This document shows, piece by piece, positions 9,141 to 17,027 of a stretch of DNA of 64,000 nt. How positions within the stretch are numbered: the first letter of the stretch is position 1; the number at the start of each line of letters is the position of its first letter. The notes under the pieces are model-generated. The model did no database searches. It was given only the letters and a program-made list of their open reading frames with translations, and was not told the origin of the DNA. This DNA comes from CBFHSD01 sp965658375. Lineage in GTDB: Bacteria; Bacteroidota; Bacteroidia; Flavobacteriales_G; Salibacteraceae. The stretch is taken from positions 1-64,000 of the forward strand of contig CBFHSD010000006.1 of the NCBI GenBank assembly GCA_965658375.1, in the 5' to 3' direction. Both the position numbers and the translations under genes were made by a program.

Positions 9141-9220
9141 AGCTTACGCAATTATTTAGTTAGTCTCAGTTAAGTTATTCTTTTAAAAACTTACCAATTT
9201 ATACAATACACAACAACAAG

Positions 9221-9292
<72 letters not shown>

Positions 9293-9350
9293 AAAACAAC
9301 AAACTGGTGCACATATTTTAACATGCCCCCAATTCGCCTTAGCAAAAAAG

Positions 9351-9423
9351 AGCGGAAGACGAGATTCGAACTCGCGACCCTCAGCTTGGAAGGCTGATGC
9401 TCTACCAACTGAGCTACTTCCGC
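9351..9423 (-). tRNA. tRNA-Gly (anticodon UCC)
   Basis: A 73-nt cloverleaf on the minus strand. The acceptor stem is GCGGAAG/CTTCCGC, the anticodon stem TCAGC/GCTGA holds loop CTTCCAA (TCC), and the T-arm contains AGTTCGAATCT. It lies seven bases downstream of tRNA-Tyr, equivalent to E. coli glyT. Confidence 0.97.
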
Positions 9424-9430
9424 TTGACTG

Positions 9431-9513
9431 TGGGGAGAGCAGGATTCGAACCTGCGAAGGTGTACACCAACAGATTTACAGTCTGTCCTCGTTGGCCGCT
9501 TGAGTATCTCCCC
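9431..9513 (-). tRNA. tRNA-Tyr (anticodon GUA)
   Basis: An 83-nt class II tRNA with a long variable arm on the minus strand. The acceptor stem is GGGGAGA/TCTCCCC with discriminator A, and the anticodon stem ACAGA/TCTGT holds loop CTGTAAA (GTA). The extended variable arm follows the anticodon stem. Equivalent in order to E. coli tyrU. Confidence 0.97.
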
Positions 9514-9533
9514 AAAAAAACAATAAAATTAAG

Positions 9534-9607
9534 AGCCAATGGAGGGATTCGAACCCCCGACCGGCTGATTACAAATCAGCTGCTCTGGCCAACTGAGCTA
9601 CATTGGC
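9534..9607 (-). tRNA. tRNA-Thr (anticodon UGU)
   Basis: A 74-nt cloverleaf on the minus strand. The acceptor stem is GCCAATG/CATTGGC, identical to that of tRNA-Thr(GGU), and the anticodon stem GCTGA/TCAGC holds loop TTTGTAA (TGT). It is the first gene after the promoter at 9668-9697, equivalent to E. coli thrU. Confidence 0.97.
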
Positions 9608-9667
9608 ATTACTCTTAATAAGAACATTTGGCGGTGTGAAAATCAACCCTCTTTTTAAAAAGGATTG

Positions 9668-9697
9668 CAAATGTACGCAAACATTTTGTTGTCGCAA
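9668..9697 (-). promoter_or_regulatory. Housekeeping promoter of the tRNA-tuf-secE-nusG-ribosomal operon
   Basis: On the minus strand, TTG (9697-9695), a 19-base spacer, then TACATTTG (9675-9668). This exactly fits the Bacteroidota primary sigma consensus TTG-N19-TAnnTTTG. It lies between the terminator of hpf and the first tRNA, about 60 bases before the mature tRNA 5' end. Confidence 0.85.
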
Positions 9698-9705
9698 TAA
9701 AATGC

Positions 9706-9742
9706 AAAAAAAAAGTTCTGCAGGTTTTACTACCTACAGAAC
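9706..9742 (-). terminator. Intrinsic terminator downstream of hpf
   Basis: On the minus strand, GTTCTGTAGGT pairs with ACCTGCAGAAC (one G-U) around a six-base loop, followed by nine consecutive U. It separates hpf from the tRNA-tuf promoter. Confidence 0.9.
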
Positions 9743-9756
9743 ACTGGCATCTGGCC

Positions 9757-10056
9757 CTAATGAGAGCGCATCTTTTCCTTGGTCTTCATCACCTGCTTTC
9801 GAAGAGCTTCGAAAGCTTCATCTGCAGCTTCCTCAAATGACTTATTCTGTTTTTTTACAAACAAACTATGTCCAGGTACATCTAATTTTACCTCTACTAT
9901 TTTGTTGTTCAACGCCTCAGCCTGATCTAAACGTAAAAACACTTCACCGAAAAGGATTTTATCGAAGTACTGATCTAACTTGTCCGCCTTTTTCTGCAAA
10001 AAATCTAAAAGCTTTTGATCCGCATCAAAATGAACTGATTGAATATCTAATTTCAT
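9757..10056 (-). CDS. hpf: Ribosome hibernation-promoting factor, short form
   Basis: HPF/YfiA-type protein that binds the 30S decoding region and stabilises idle ribosomes. It has 99 residues, the short HPF length, without the C-terminal dimerisation domain of long HPF (about 180 residues). The fold is evident from IQSVHF at the N terminus, the helix LLDFLQKKADKLDQYFD, then KIVEVKLDVPGHSLFVKK and the second helix FEEAADEAFEALRKQV. It follows the recombinase gene by 12 bases and is closed by a strong terminator, so the two are cotranscribed. Confidence 0.93.
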   Translation of the reverse strand: MKLDIQSVHFDADQKLLDFLQKKADKLDQYFDKILFGEVFLRLDQAEALNNKIVEVKLDVPGHSLFVKKQNKSFEEAADEAFEALRKQVMKTKEKMRSH

Positions 10057-10068
10057 GGTTGATAGTTA

Positions 10069-10944
10069 TTATGCTCTGGGGTGAGCTTGTTTATAGATGT
10101 TTTTTAATTGCTCAAAAGAGGTGTGCGTATAAACCTGCGTGGCCGCTAATGAGCTATGTCCAAGTAATTCTTTGATTGAATTTAAATCTGCTCCTCTATT
10201 TAACATGTGTGTTGCAAAACTATGTCTCAGAATATGTGGACTTTTCTTTGTCTGGGTTGTCACTAAATTAAGCTTTTCTTTCACAACGGCCTGCACTTTG
10301 TGCCTCTTAATTTGCTCTCCGTTATCCTCAAACAAATAGACTTGAGGCAATGCCCTGTCCTCATATTCCTTTACTAATTCTAATACTTCTTTAACTACGG
10401 GAATAAACCGCTCCTTGTTTCCTTTTCCAAGGACTTTTATGAATTGTTTGCCATAATCAATGCACTCAAGTTTAAGATGGCAAAGCTCTGACAACCTCAT
10501 CCCCGTTACATAAAACAACGCGATAATTAGCTTATTCCGAATTCCCTCTTCTCCATCTTCAAATTCAATACGATCAAGCAAATCTTCCATTTCTTTTTCA
10601 GAAATAAACCTAGGTAGACGTTTGCCTTCTTTTAAACTTTTTATTTGTGATGCTGGCGACTGTTTCAACAATCCAGACTTTTGAAGAAACCTGTAGAATG
10701 ACTTTAAAGTAGAAATCTTCCTATTTACTGAACTGACACTTAATTCTTCTTGATCAATTAGAAATACAACCCAAGAACGAATAATCATGCTATTGACTTC
10801 CGTAAGCGCTTCAATCTCATACAAACTGAATGTATATTCTTGAAACTGTTCTAGGTCTTTTTGATATGCCAATAGCGTATGTTCTGAAAACTTCTTTTCA
10901 AACATCAGATGAGCTGAGAATCTTTCGAGCAGGGTACTTTCCAC
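10069..10944 (-). CDS. Tyrosine recombinase of the XerC/XerD family
   Basis: Site-specific recombinase of the family that resolves chromosome dimers at dif. It has 291 residues, near the usual 295-300. The N-terminal SAM-like DNA-binding domain is in residues 1-90. The catalytic set is visible: Arg in TGMRLSEL, the HILRHSFATHML box with His and Arg, His in LGHSSLAATQ, and the Tyr nucleophile in VYTHTS. The full domain needs the GTG start at 10944; the next Met would remove 13 residues. The GTG lies only about ten bases past the U-tract of the rpsU terminator, leaving no room for a promoter. A XerC or XerD assignment would need the rest of the genome. Confidence 0.92.
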   Translation of the reverse strand: MESTLLERFSAHLMFEKKFSEHTLLAYQKDLEQFQEYTFSLYEIEALTEVNSMIIRSWVVFLIDQEELSVSSVNRKISTLKSFYRFLQKSGLLKQSPASQIKSLKEGKRLPRFISEKEMEDLLDRIEFEDGEEGIRNKLIIALFYVTGMRLSELCHLKLECIDYGKQFIKVLGKGNKERFIPVVKEVLELVKEYEDRALPQVYLFEDNGEQIKRHKVQAVVKEKLNLVTTQTKKSPHILRHSFATHMLNRGADLNSIKELLGHSSLAATQVYTHTSFEQLKNIYKQAHPRA

Positions 10945-10950
10945 TGGTAC

Positions 10951-10987
10951 AAAATAAAAAAACCTCGCAAGTTAGACTTGCGAGGTT
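10951..10987 (-). terminator. Intrinsic terminator between rpsU and the xer gene
   Basis: Perfect 11-bp stem AACCTCGCAAG/CTTGCGAGGTT with a five-base loop. On the minus strand it runs straight into TTTTTATTTT. The following recombinase gene starts at 10944, so it and hpf probably depend on read-through of this terminator. Confidence 0.93.
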
Positions 10988-11012
10988 CAATTATAATAGA
11001 GTATAAATCTAA

Positions 11013-11204
11013 TTAATCTTCTTGATCTCTTAAATGCTGTATATAAGCAGCTTTAATTCTCTGCTCTCTTTTAATAACAGAGGGCTTATTGAATCTCTGA
11101 CGACCACGTAACTCACGCATCGTTCCAGTACGCTCAAATTTTTTCTTGTATTTCTTAAGAGCGCGCTCTATAGATTCTCCTTCTTTTACGGGTACAATCA
11201 ACAT
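11013..11204 (-). CDS. rpsU: 30S ribosomal protein bS21
   Basis: Small basic protein of the 30S platform near the 3' end of 16S rRNA. It has 63 residues with the family pattern: MLIVPVKEGESIERALKKYK, a basic middle (MRELRGRQRFNKPS) and a C-terminal helix. In Bacteroidota ribosomes bS21, with bS18 and bS6, sequesters the anti-Shine-Dalgarno tail. A tyrosine is present at position 54, where, as I recall, the Flavobacterium protein contacts that tail. The upstream sequence has no GGAGG-like element. A promoter lies at 11237-11265 and a terminator follows the stop, making this mainly a monocistronic message. Confidence 0.97.
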   Translation of the reverse strand: MLIVPVKEGESIERALKKYKKKFERTGTMRELRGRQRFNKPSVIKREQRIKAAYIQHLRDQED

Positions 11205-11236
11205 AATGCTTCTACTTCAATTTTAATTAAGGGCTG

Positions 11237-11265
11237 CAAATGTAAAACAGAATTTCTAATTGCAA
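11237..11265 (-). promoter_or_regulatory. rpsU promoter
   Basis: On the minus strand, TTG (11265-11263), an 18-base spacer, then TACATTTG (11244-11237), followed by CAGCCC. The -33 element lies immediately after the stop codon of the upstream acyl-CoA dehydrogenase gene. Confidence 0.8.
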
Positions 11266-11269
11266 TTAA

Positions 11270-12412
11270 TTACTCTGATAAAATTTGTCTAGAAATCACT
11301 AATTTCTGTATTTCACTGGTGCCTTCACCAATGGTACACAATTTAGAGTCTCTGTAAAATTTTTCAACTGGAAAATCCTTGGTATACCCATAGCCTCCAA
11401 AAATCTGAACGGCTTCGGTAGATAAGCGAACGGCAACTTCTGAAGCATAGTACTTAGCGAATGCCGACTCTTTCGTCATCTTTTCCCCACGTTGCTTCAA
11501 ATCTGCTGCCTGGAAAGTCAATAGCTCTGCAGCTTCTAATTCTGTGGCCATATCTGCTAATTTAAAAGCAATCGCTTGGAACTTAGAGATAGACTGACCA
11601 AATTGCTCTCTTTCTTTTGAATACTGAATGGCTGCTTCATATGCGCCCCTAGCAATACCCAAAGAAAGTGCCGCAATTGAAATTCGTCCTCCATCTAAAA
11701 CTTTCATTGCTTGAATAAACCCTTCACCAAAGTTCCCAATTAGATTTTCTGCAGGAATTCTACAATTATCGAAAATCATTTCTGCTGTTTCAGAAGCACG
11801 CATCCCTAGTTTGTTTTCTTTTTTACCGCCAGAAAAACCTGGAGTTCCTCTTTCCACGATAAAAGCAGATATACCGTGGCTATCTAGTAACTCTCCTGTT
11901 CTAGCTAAAACAACTGCTACGTCTCCTGTAATACCATGAGTGATCCAATTTTTGGCTCCATTTAATACCCAATGATCATCATCCTTTTTAGCGGTAACTT
12001 TCATTCTCAGGGCATCAGATCCAGTATTGGCTTCTGTTAATCCCCAGGCACCAACAAATTCGCCACTTGCTAATTTAGGCAAGTACTTTTGCTTTTGTTC
12101 TTCACTACCAAATTGTAAGATATGGCCTGTACACAAAGAGTTATGTGCAGCCATTGAAAGACCAATAGAACCGCAAACTTTTGCTAATTCTTGTATTGCA
12201 GTAACATATTCTGGATATCCTAAACCTGCTCCGCCATATGATTCCGGTACCAAAACGCCTAGTAGACCTAGCTCACCCATCTTTTTGAATAAGTCTATAG
12301 GAAACTTTTGGCTTTCATCCCACTCCATAAAGTGAGGACGAATTTCCTTTTCTGCAAAATCTCTCACCATATTGGCGATCATTGTTTGATTTTCCGAAAC
12401 CTTAAAGTCCAT
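11270..12412 (-). CDS. Acyl-CoA dehydrogenase
   Basis: FAD flavoenzyme that introduces the alpha-beta double bond in an acyl-CoA, passing electrons to ETF. It has 380 residues, the normal length of short/medium-chain enzymes. Landmarks are the FAD-contact stretch WGLTEANTGSD (about residues 133-143), WITHG, the central RISIAALSLGIARGAYEAA helix region, QIFGGYGYTKDFPVEKFYRD, and the catalytic glutamate in IGEGTSEIQ near the C terminus. The exact substrate (short-chain acyl-CoA, or a branched-chain intermediate) cannot be told from sequence alone. It lies 42 bases downstream of the helix-hairpin-helix gene with no visible terminator between them. Confidence 0.95.
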   Translation of the reverse strand: MDFKVSENQTMIANMVRDFAEKEIRPHFMEWDESQKFPIDLFKKMGELGLLGVLVPESYGGAGLGYPEYVTAIQELAKVCGSIGLSMAAHNSLCTGHILQFGSEEQKQKYLPKLASGEFVGAWGLTEANTGSDALRMKVTAKKDDDHWVLNGAKNWITHGITGDVAVVLARTGELLDSHGISAFIVERGTPGFSGGKKENKLGMRASETAEMIFDNCRIPAENLIGNFGEGFIQAMKVLDGGRISIAALSLGIARGAYEAAIQYSKEREQFGQSISKFQAIAFKLADMATELEAAELLTFQAADLKQRGEKMTKESAFAKYYASEVAVRLSTEAVQIFGGYGYTKDFPVEKFYRDSKLCTIGEGTSEIQKLVISRQILSE

Positions 12413-12454
12413 GTAGTTGTTTTTTGAAGTAAACGCATTTAAAAACTGAATGTT

Positions 12455-13135
12455 CTATTCGCAGCTTAAATACGGTGCAATTTTAGGATAATATTCAGCA
12501 TTCACCAACCCTCTTTCCTTAAGTTGTTCAAGATTTTCAAATTCTCCAATTTTATAGCGGCTTTCTACAATCACTCTTGCCAATTCCATGGATATATAAG
12601 GATGCCGTTTAAGGTCATATAAACCGAGTTGATTGATGTTTAGCTTTTGAATTAATTTTAAGTCTGCAGTGAACCTTGGCAATAAAGACATGACTGTTAA
12701 GGAATCAATCCGATACACTTCAAATAGCTGTTCTGGATCTGCATAGCCTCCAAGTATCTTACGGTATTTCAAGATGCTTGAGGCGGTTTTGGCTCCAATT
12801 CCATACAAAGCTTTCAGGTCAGTTGTATCTGCCGTATTCAGTTCAACCTTCTCAAATTCCTGAATAAAAACTGGAGTCGATTGTACTTTAGGCTCCTTAT
12901 CTTTTATTGGAACTGAAGGTTTGGGAATCTTATTGCTCTTCGTCTTTTTGAAGTTTTCCTCTACAATCGCAACTTTATCCAATTGCTCAGCAGTCATTTG
13001 TACTTGTGGGGTAAAAAGTACTGGCAACAAGCGATTGGTTGCTATGGCTAGCAACACGATAAATGCCAACACCAAGGTGCCGTTACGCTCTTGTTTTGTA
13101 GTAAAAAGATGTTGAGTTAATGGGCTATCCTTCAT
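12455..13135 (-). CDS. Membrane-anchored helix-hairpin-helix (ComEA-like) protein
   Basis: A 226-residue protein with one N-terminal transmembrane segment (about residues 19-40, LVLAFIVLLAIATNRLLPVLF), a Lys/Pro-rich linker (about 60-90), and two helix-hairpin-helix units. The first (about 95-150) begins VELNTADTTDLKALYGIGAKTASSILKYR; the second (about 165-226) begins LNINQLGLYDLKRHPYI. Such domains bind DNA without sequence preference. The layout resembles ComEA, the periplasmic DNA receptor of competence, and a ComEC channel gene is present at 50153. A role in DNA uptake is plausible but unproven; generic HHH proteins of this layout are common in Bacteroidota. Confidence 0.82.
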   Translation of the reverse strand: MKDSPLTQHLFTTKQERNGTLVLAFIVLLAIATNRLLPVLFTPQVQMTAEQLDKVAIVEENFKKTKSNKIPKPSVPIKDKEPKVQSTPVFIQEFEKVELNTADTTDLKALYGIGAKTASSILKYRKILGGYADPEQLFEVYRIDSLTVMSLLPRFTADLKLIQKLNINQLGLYDLKRHPYISMELARVIVESRYKIGEFENLEQLKERGLVNAEYYPKIAPYLSCE

Positions 13136-13171
13136 CTCAGCATCTAAAATAGAATATTAATTTTTCTCGGA

Positions 13172-14806
13172 CTACTTGAATTTCTTAATAGCTCCACTTT
13201 TGACTCTAGCGAAATAACTTTCCATGTCAGCTTTTACCTCCCCGGACAAGAAATAGAGTCCTAGAATGTTTGGAAAGGCCATTCCAAGAATCATTAAATC
13301 AGAAAAATCAAGGACCGCTCTAAGGCTACTTGATGCGCCAACAATAGCGAACAAAACGAAAATAACTTTAAAAATGATCTCTTTAGTTTTTCCTTCACCC
13401 ACTAAATAGGTCCAACTTTTTAAACCGTAATAGGACCATGAAATCATGGTGGAAAATGCAAACAATAGAATTGCGAGAGTGAGAATATAATTGAACCATG
13501 GGAATACACTAGAAAACGCTGCAGATGTCAACTGTGCTCCAGTAAGGCTTGTAGTATCTCCTGCATAACCTGTAAAAATAACTACTAAGGCAGTCATTGT
13601 ACATATCACCACGGTATCTATAAATGGCTCCATTAATGCAACCAACCCTTCACTCACAGGCTCATTGGTTTTAGAAGCAGAATGCGCAATTGATGCTGAA
13701 CCAACGCCAGCTTCATTGGAGAACGCTGCTCTTTTAAAACCTATAACCATCACACCAATAATTCCTCCTTTGAGTGCTGAAGGGCTAAAGGCTCCATTCC
13801 AAATGGCGGCCATCGCATCTCCAATATTTTGAATGTTAATTCCAATAATTGTGAGTGCTGCAAGCACATAAACAACTACCATAAATGGAACAATCTTATC
13901 TGTTACGCGGGCAATACTTTTAATTCCGCCAATAATTACGACTCCAACCATGATGGCAAGGATGACCCCAAACCAAAAACCATTGCCTCTAAACATTTCG
14001 AATTGCCCTTCGAGTTGAGCAAAAGCTTGATTGGCTTGAAACATATTTCCTCCACCAATAGATCCCCCAATAGCGAGAACAGCAAAAAGGCCTGCGAGTA
14101 CTTTTCCAAGACCCTTCATGTTCTTTTTCTCTAACCCTCTGGATAAATAGTACATAGGGCCTCCAGAAACAGAGCCATCTTCATTAAATGTTCTATACTT
14201 TACCCCAAGGGTACATTCTACGAACTTGGAGCTCATTCCTAGTAATCCTGCCAAAATCATCCATAAAACCGCTCCTGGGCCACCAATAGAAATGGCAACA
14301 GCCACACTGGCAATATTTCCCAAACCTACTGTTCCAGAAAGTGCAGTCGTTAAGGCTTGAAAATGGCTAACATCCCCTTCATCATCTGGATTGTCATAAT
14401 CTCCTTTTACCAAAGATACCGCATGCTTAATTCCCCTAACATTGACAAAACGCATGTAAATGGTAAAGAATACAGCACCCACAACAAGCCAAACTACAAT
14501 AAATGGAATTGGTTTTTTAATGGGTTCTCCATCTTCTCCTAAAATAGGCTCACCATTTTCATTATACACAACGGGATCGTACACACCCATAGCTTCGAAA
14601 GGATCCCAAAACAACCAAGTAGCCATGAAATTTACTGCCGGTTCAAAAATTGCGTTGATTTTATCTCCTGGATCGGCTTTTTCATTTGCTTGACTTTCTA
14701 TCTGATCATCGTTTTCTGTAGATTGAGGATCTTCTTGGGCTTGAAGAAAACCAAAACAAAATAACAGACTAGCAATTAAACTCAATCGGAGTGCGAAAAG
14801 GCGCAT
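13172..14806 (-). CDS. Sodium:alanine symporter family (AGCS) transporter
   Basis: Secondary transporter of the alanine/glycine:cation symporter family, inner membrane. From the ATG at 14806 it has 544 residues. The family signature is clear: ALSGTVGLGNIASVAVAISIGGPGAVLWMI, GGPMYYLSRGL, and FKRAAFSNEAGVGSASIAHSA in the middle. An N-terminal Sec-type segment (LSLIASLLFCFGFLQAQ) is followed by an acidic linker before the transport core, which suggests an extra cleaved or anchored leader. The longer reading from a TTG at 14839 is unlikely because the promoter -7 box (14837-14844) overlaps it. The gene lies 36 bases upstream of the HHH gene. Confidence 0.93.
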   Translation of the reverse strand: MRLFALRLSLIASLLFCFGFLQAQEDPQSTENDDQIESQANEKADPGDKINAIFEPAVNFMATWLFWDPFEAMGVYDPVVYNENGEPILGEDGEPIKKPIPFIVVWLVVGAVFFTIYMRFVNVRGIKHAVSLVKGDYDNPDDEGDVSHFQALTTALSGTVGLGNIASVAVAISIGGPGAVLWMILAGLLGMSSKFVECTLGVKYRTFNEDGSVSGGPMYYLSRGLEKKNMKGLGKVLAGLFAVLAIGGSIGGGNMFQANQAFAQLEGQFEMFRGNGFWFGVILAIMVGVVIIGGIKSIARVTDKIVPFMVVVYVLAALTIIGINIQNIGDAMAAIWNGAFSPSALKGGIIGVMVIGFKRAAFSNEAGVGSASIAHSASKTNEPVSEGLVALMEPFIDTVVICTMTALVVIFTGYAGDTTSLTGAQLTSAAFSSVFPWFNYILTLAILLFAFSTMISWSYYGLKSWTYLVGEGKTKEIIFKVIFVLFAIVGASSSLRAVLDFSDLMILGMAFPNILGLYFLSGEVKADMESYFARVKSGAIKKFK

Positions 14807-14836
14807 AAATACGGTGTTTTTATTCTTGAATATGGC

Positions 14837-14844
14837 CAAATATA
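14837..14844 (-). promoter_or_regulatory. -7 box upstream of the AGCS symporter
   Basis: Minus-strand TATATTTG, a match to TAnnTTTG, 30 bases before the ATG at 14806. No clear TTG at the expected -33 distance was found. Its position overlaps the alternative TTG start of the symporter and argues against it. Confidence 0.6.
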
Positions 14845-14862
14845 GATAACCAAAGAGAACAC

Positions 14863-15771
14863 TTAAAGATTCAAAGCAGAAAATTGCTTTTCAAAGTGTT
14901 TCAATCCCTCTTCAAAAGATAGTGTCTTCCTTTCGAGGAGTTCTTCTGTCTTCTCAAGGTCAAAGCCTGTTGAAAGAGGTCTGGGAGTATGTTCGCTTAA
15001 TTCTGAAGTGAGAACTGGCTCGATCAAATCAGTATTCAAATCATAAAAATCTCCGATTTTCACTGCCATCTCATACACGCTTAAATACTCACTTCCAGAA
15101 ACATGAAAAACTCCCTCTTTCTTATTACACGCAATTTTACACGCGGCAAGCGCTAAGTCATCTACCCAAGTGGCCATTCTAAACTGGTCTTTAGCTACAC
15201 GAATTGGTTTCTTGTTTTCAAGGCTTTTTTTCACCCATAAAATCAAATTAGATCGAGATATGCTTTCGCTCACTCCATATACCAGAATGGTTCTAATAAT
15301 TGTTTTTGAATTTGGATAAGCTTTAACCAGGTTCTCTGCTGCAACTTTTGACTGTCCATAATAGTTGACCGGCTCTCTTGAATCCTCTTCATTATAAACC
15401 CTCTTGACACCTTCAAATACAAAATCGCTAGAGAAATAAATAAAGTGTGATTTAAACTTGGCTGCTGCTTTGAGTAAAAATTCTGTTGCCTTTACATTTA
15501 CTTCCCAACATTCAGTTGGGTTTTGTTCGCATTGATCTACATGTGATATCGCTGCACAATGAATGACGGTATTTGGTTTACAAGAATTGAATACATCTTG
15601 TACTTCTTCCTCATTTGTCAAATCGCATGAAAAATATTGAAGATCTTGAGTTTGATTCAATCTACAAACTCCTTTCCCTGTAGCTAGGACTTGAACCCCA
15701 GGTTGCTGTACCAATATGCTGACAATTCTACTTCCGATTAACCCGTTGGCTCCTGTGAGAAGTACTTTCAC
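14863..15771 (-). CDS. RmlD-like sugar nucleotide reductase (extended SDR)
   Basis: NAD(P)-dependent extended short-chain dehydrogenase of 302 residues, most like dTDP-4-dehydrorhamnose reductase (RmlD). The nucleotide-binding GANGLIGSRI is at residues 7-16 and the catalytic YYGQSK (Tyr-x-x-x-Lys) at about 140-150. An RmlD-like D(Q/E)FRMATWVDD stretch occurs around residue 200. No rmlABC partners lie nearby, so the rhamnose assignment is tentative. The GTG start overlaps the stop of the upstream K+ channel gene by four bases, implying translational coupling. Confidence 0.85.
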   Translation of the reverse strand: MKVLLTGANGLIGSRIVSILVQQPGVQVLATGKGVCRLNQTQDLQYFSCDLTNEEEVQDVFNSCKPNTVIHCAAISHVDQCEQNPTECWEVNVKATEFLLKAAAKFKSHFIYFSSDFVFEGVKRVYNEEDSREPVNYYGQSKVAAENLVKAYPNSKTIIRTILVYGVSESISRSNLILWVKKSLENKKPIRVAKDQFRMATWVDDLALAACKIACNKKEGVFHVSGSEYLSVYEMAVKIGDFYDLNTDLIEPVLTSELSEHTPRPLSTGFDLEKTEELLERKTLSFEEGLKHFEKQFSALNL

Positions 15772-16796
15772 TCTTCAAAACCAATATTAAAAAGAGCATT
15801 GAGCTCTTTGATTTGCTGTGAGGTTCCCAAAACAAAAAGCTTACAATCTGGTACAATGGCCACTTCTTCTCCCGGGTTTACGATGTATTCTCCATCTTTC
15901 GTTTTAAAACCAATAACTAAGCATCCAGTATTAAAATTGGCATTGAGCTCTCCAAGCGATTTGTACCTAAAAGCTTCAGGAATGTGATTAAAAGAAATTT
16001 CTTCTAGGTTCATTTCGTTTGCACCCATTACAGAAATATGATCCAAGAACTCAACCACGTCTGGAGTAACCACTAATGAAGCCATATGAGCTCCACCAAC
16101 TTTATCAGGCATGATTACATTATTGGCTCCTGCTATACGAAGTTTTCTATCTGAAGAGTCTTCAGATGCGCGGCTAATGATCATAATTTTTTTGCTCATC
16201 TCTCTTGAGGTAAGCACCACAAAAACATTCTCGGAATCGCTAGGCAATGTAGTAATCAAAGATTTTGCTCTGTAAATTCCCGCCTTAATCAAGACTTCTT
16301 CTTTTGTCGCATCTCCTTGTATAAAAGGTGTGCCTTCTAGTCTCATTTGATCTAGCAAATGCTCCTTCTTTTCAATCACAACATAAGATTGCTTATGTCC
16401 AAGCAAGGTTCTTACGGCTTGTCTTCCGTTTCTCCCATAACCACATACAATCACATGGTTTTTCAATTGGTCTATCGTCTTATTCACGCGGTAATCTCTA
16501 AAGTAATTCTTGTATTCGCCTGACAACAAATACCTTGTAATAGATGAAATTGCAAAAGCGAATGTACCAAAGCTAGTGATTATTAAGAAAGAGGTAAACA
16601 ACTTACCAGCAATTGTTAAGGGTTGAACCTCTTTAAATCCAACGGTAGAAATGGTAATAATCGTCATATAAAAAGCGTCTACCACTTGATATGACTCAAC
16701 TAGAATAAATCCAATTGTTCCACTTATGATTAGAACAATTAGAATTCCAAGAGCAAAATAAAGCTCTCTGAAATATTTATAGGTGTATCTCAGCAC
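15768..16796 (-). CDS. Two-TM potassium channel with RCK (TrkA-N/TrkA-C) domains
   Basis: A 342-residue inner-membrane channel of the MthK/Kch layout. TM1 is at about residues 14-33, the pore loop at 43-56, and TM2 at 62-90. A Rossmann RCK domain follows with nucleotide motif VIVCGYGRNGRQ (about 115-126), then a TrkA-C domain (about 255-342). The selectivity filter reads TVGFK (51-55) where the canonical form is TVGYG or TVGFG, so the last filter position is Lys rather than Gly. The start is a GTG at 16796, four bases after the PspC-like gene. It is inferred to be a ligand-gated K+ or non-selective cation channel. Confidence 0.88.
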   Translation of the reverse strand: MLRYTYKYFRELYFALGILIVLIISGTIGFILVESYQVVDAFYMTIITISTVGFKEVQPLTIAGKLFTSFLIITSFGTFAFAISSITRYLLSGEYKNYFRDYRVNKTIDQLKNHVIVCGYGRNGRQAVRTLLGHKQSYVVIEKKEHLLDQMRLEGTPFIQGDATKEEVLIKAGIYRAKSLITTLPSDSENVFVVLTSREMSKKIMIISRASEDSSDRKLRIAGANNVIMPDKVGGAHMASLVVTPDVVEFLDHISVMGANEMNLEEISFNHIPEAFRYKSLGELNANFNTGCLVIGFKTKDGEYIVNPGEEVAIVPDCKLFVLGTSQQIKELNALFNIGFEE

Positions 16797-16799
16797 TAT

Positions 16800-17027
16800 T
16801 TATAGATCCCAAATTGTTGAGCGTTTTGACTTGAACCAATGCTTATTCCGAAGAATAAAAGCCATAAACAGATATATAACAATAGGCGAACCGAAGGTTA
16901 AGAAAGAAAGGTAAATGAAATACAACCTTACTTGGCTCGACTGAATGCCCAGTTTCTCTCCCCACCAGCGGCAAACGCCAAAGGCCTGTCTTTCAACGAA
17001 AGTTTGTATGTATTCAACTGGTTTCAT
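16800..17027 (-). CDS. PspC domain-containing small membrane protein
   Basis: A 75-residue protein with the PspC pattern: a helix with FGVCRWWGEKLGIQSSQVRLYFI (compare GVCGGLAEYFGIDPTLVRL in typical members), then a transmembrane segment (about 38-60) and a basic tail (RNKHWFKSKRS). PspC-type proteins are linked to envelope stress responses, but short single-domain members have no assigned role. The gene overlaps the end of the DUF2851 gene by 14 bases and lies three bases before the K+ channel. Confidence 0.78.
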   Translation of the reverse strand: MKPVEYIQTFVERQAFGVCRWWGEKLGIQSSQVRLYFIYLSFLTFGSPIVIYLFMAFILRNKHWFKSKRSTIWDL

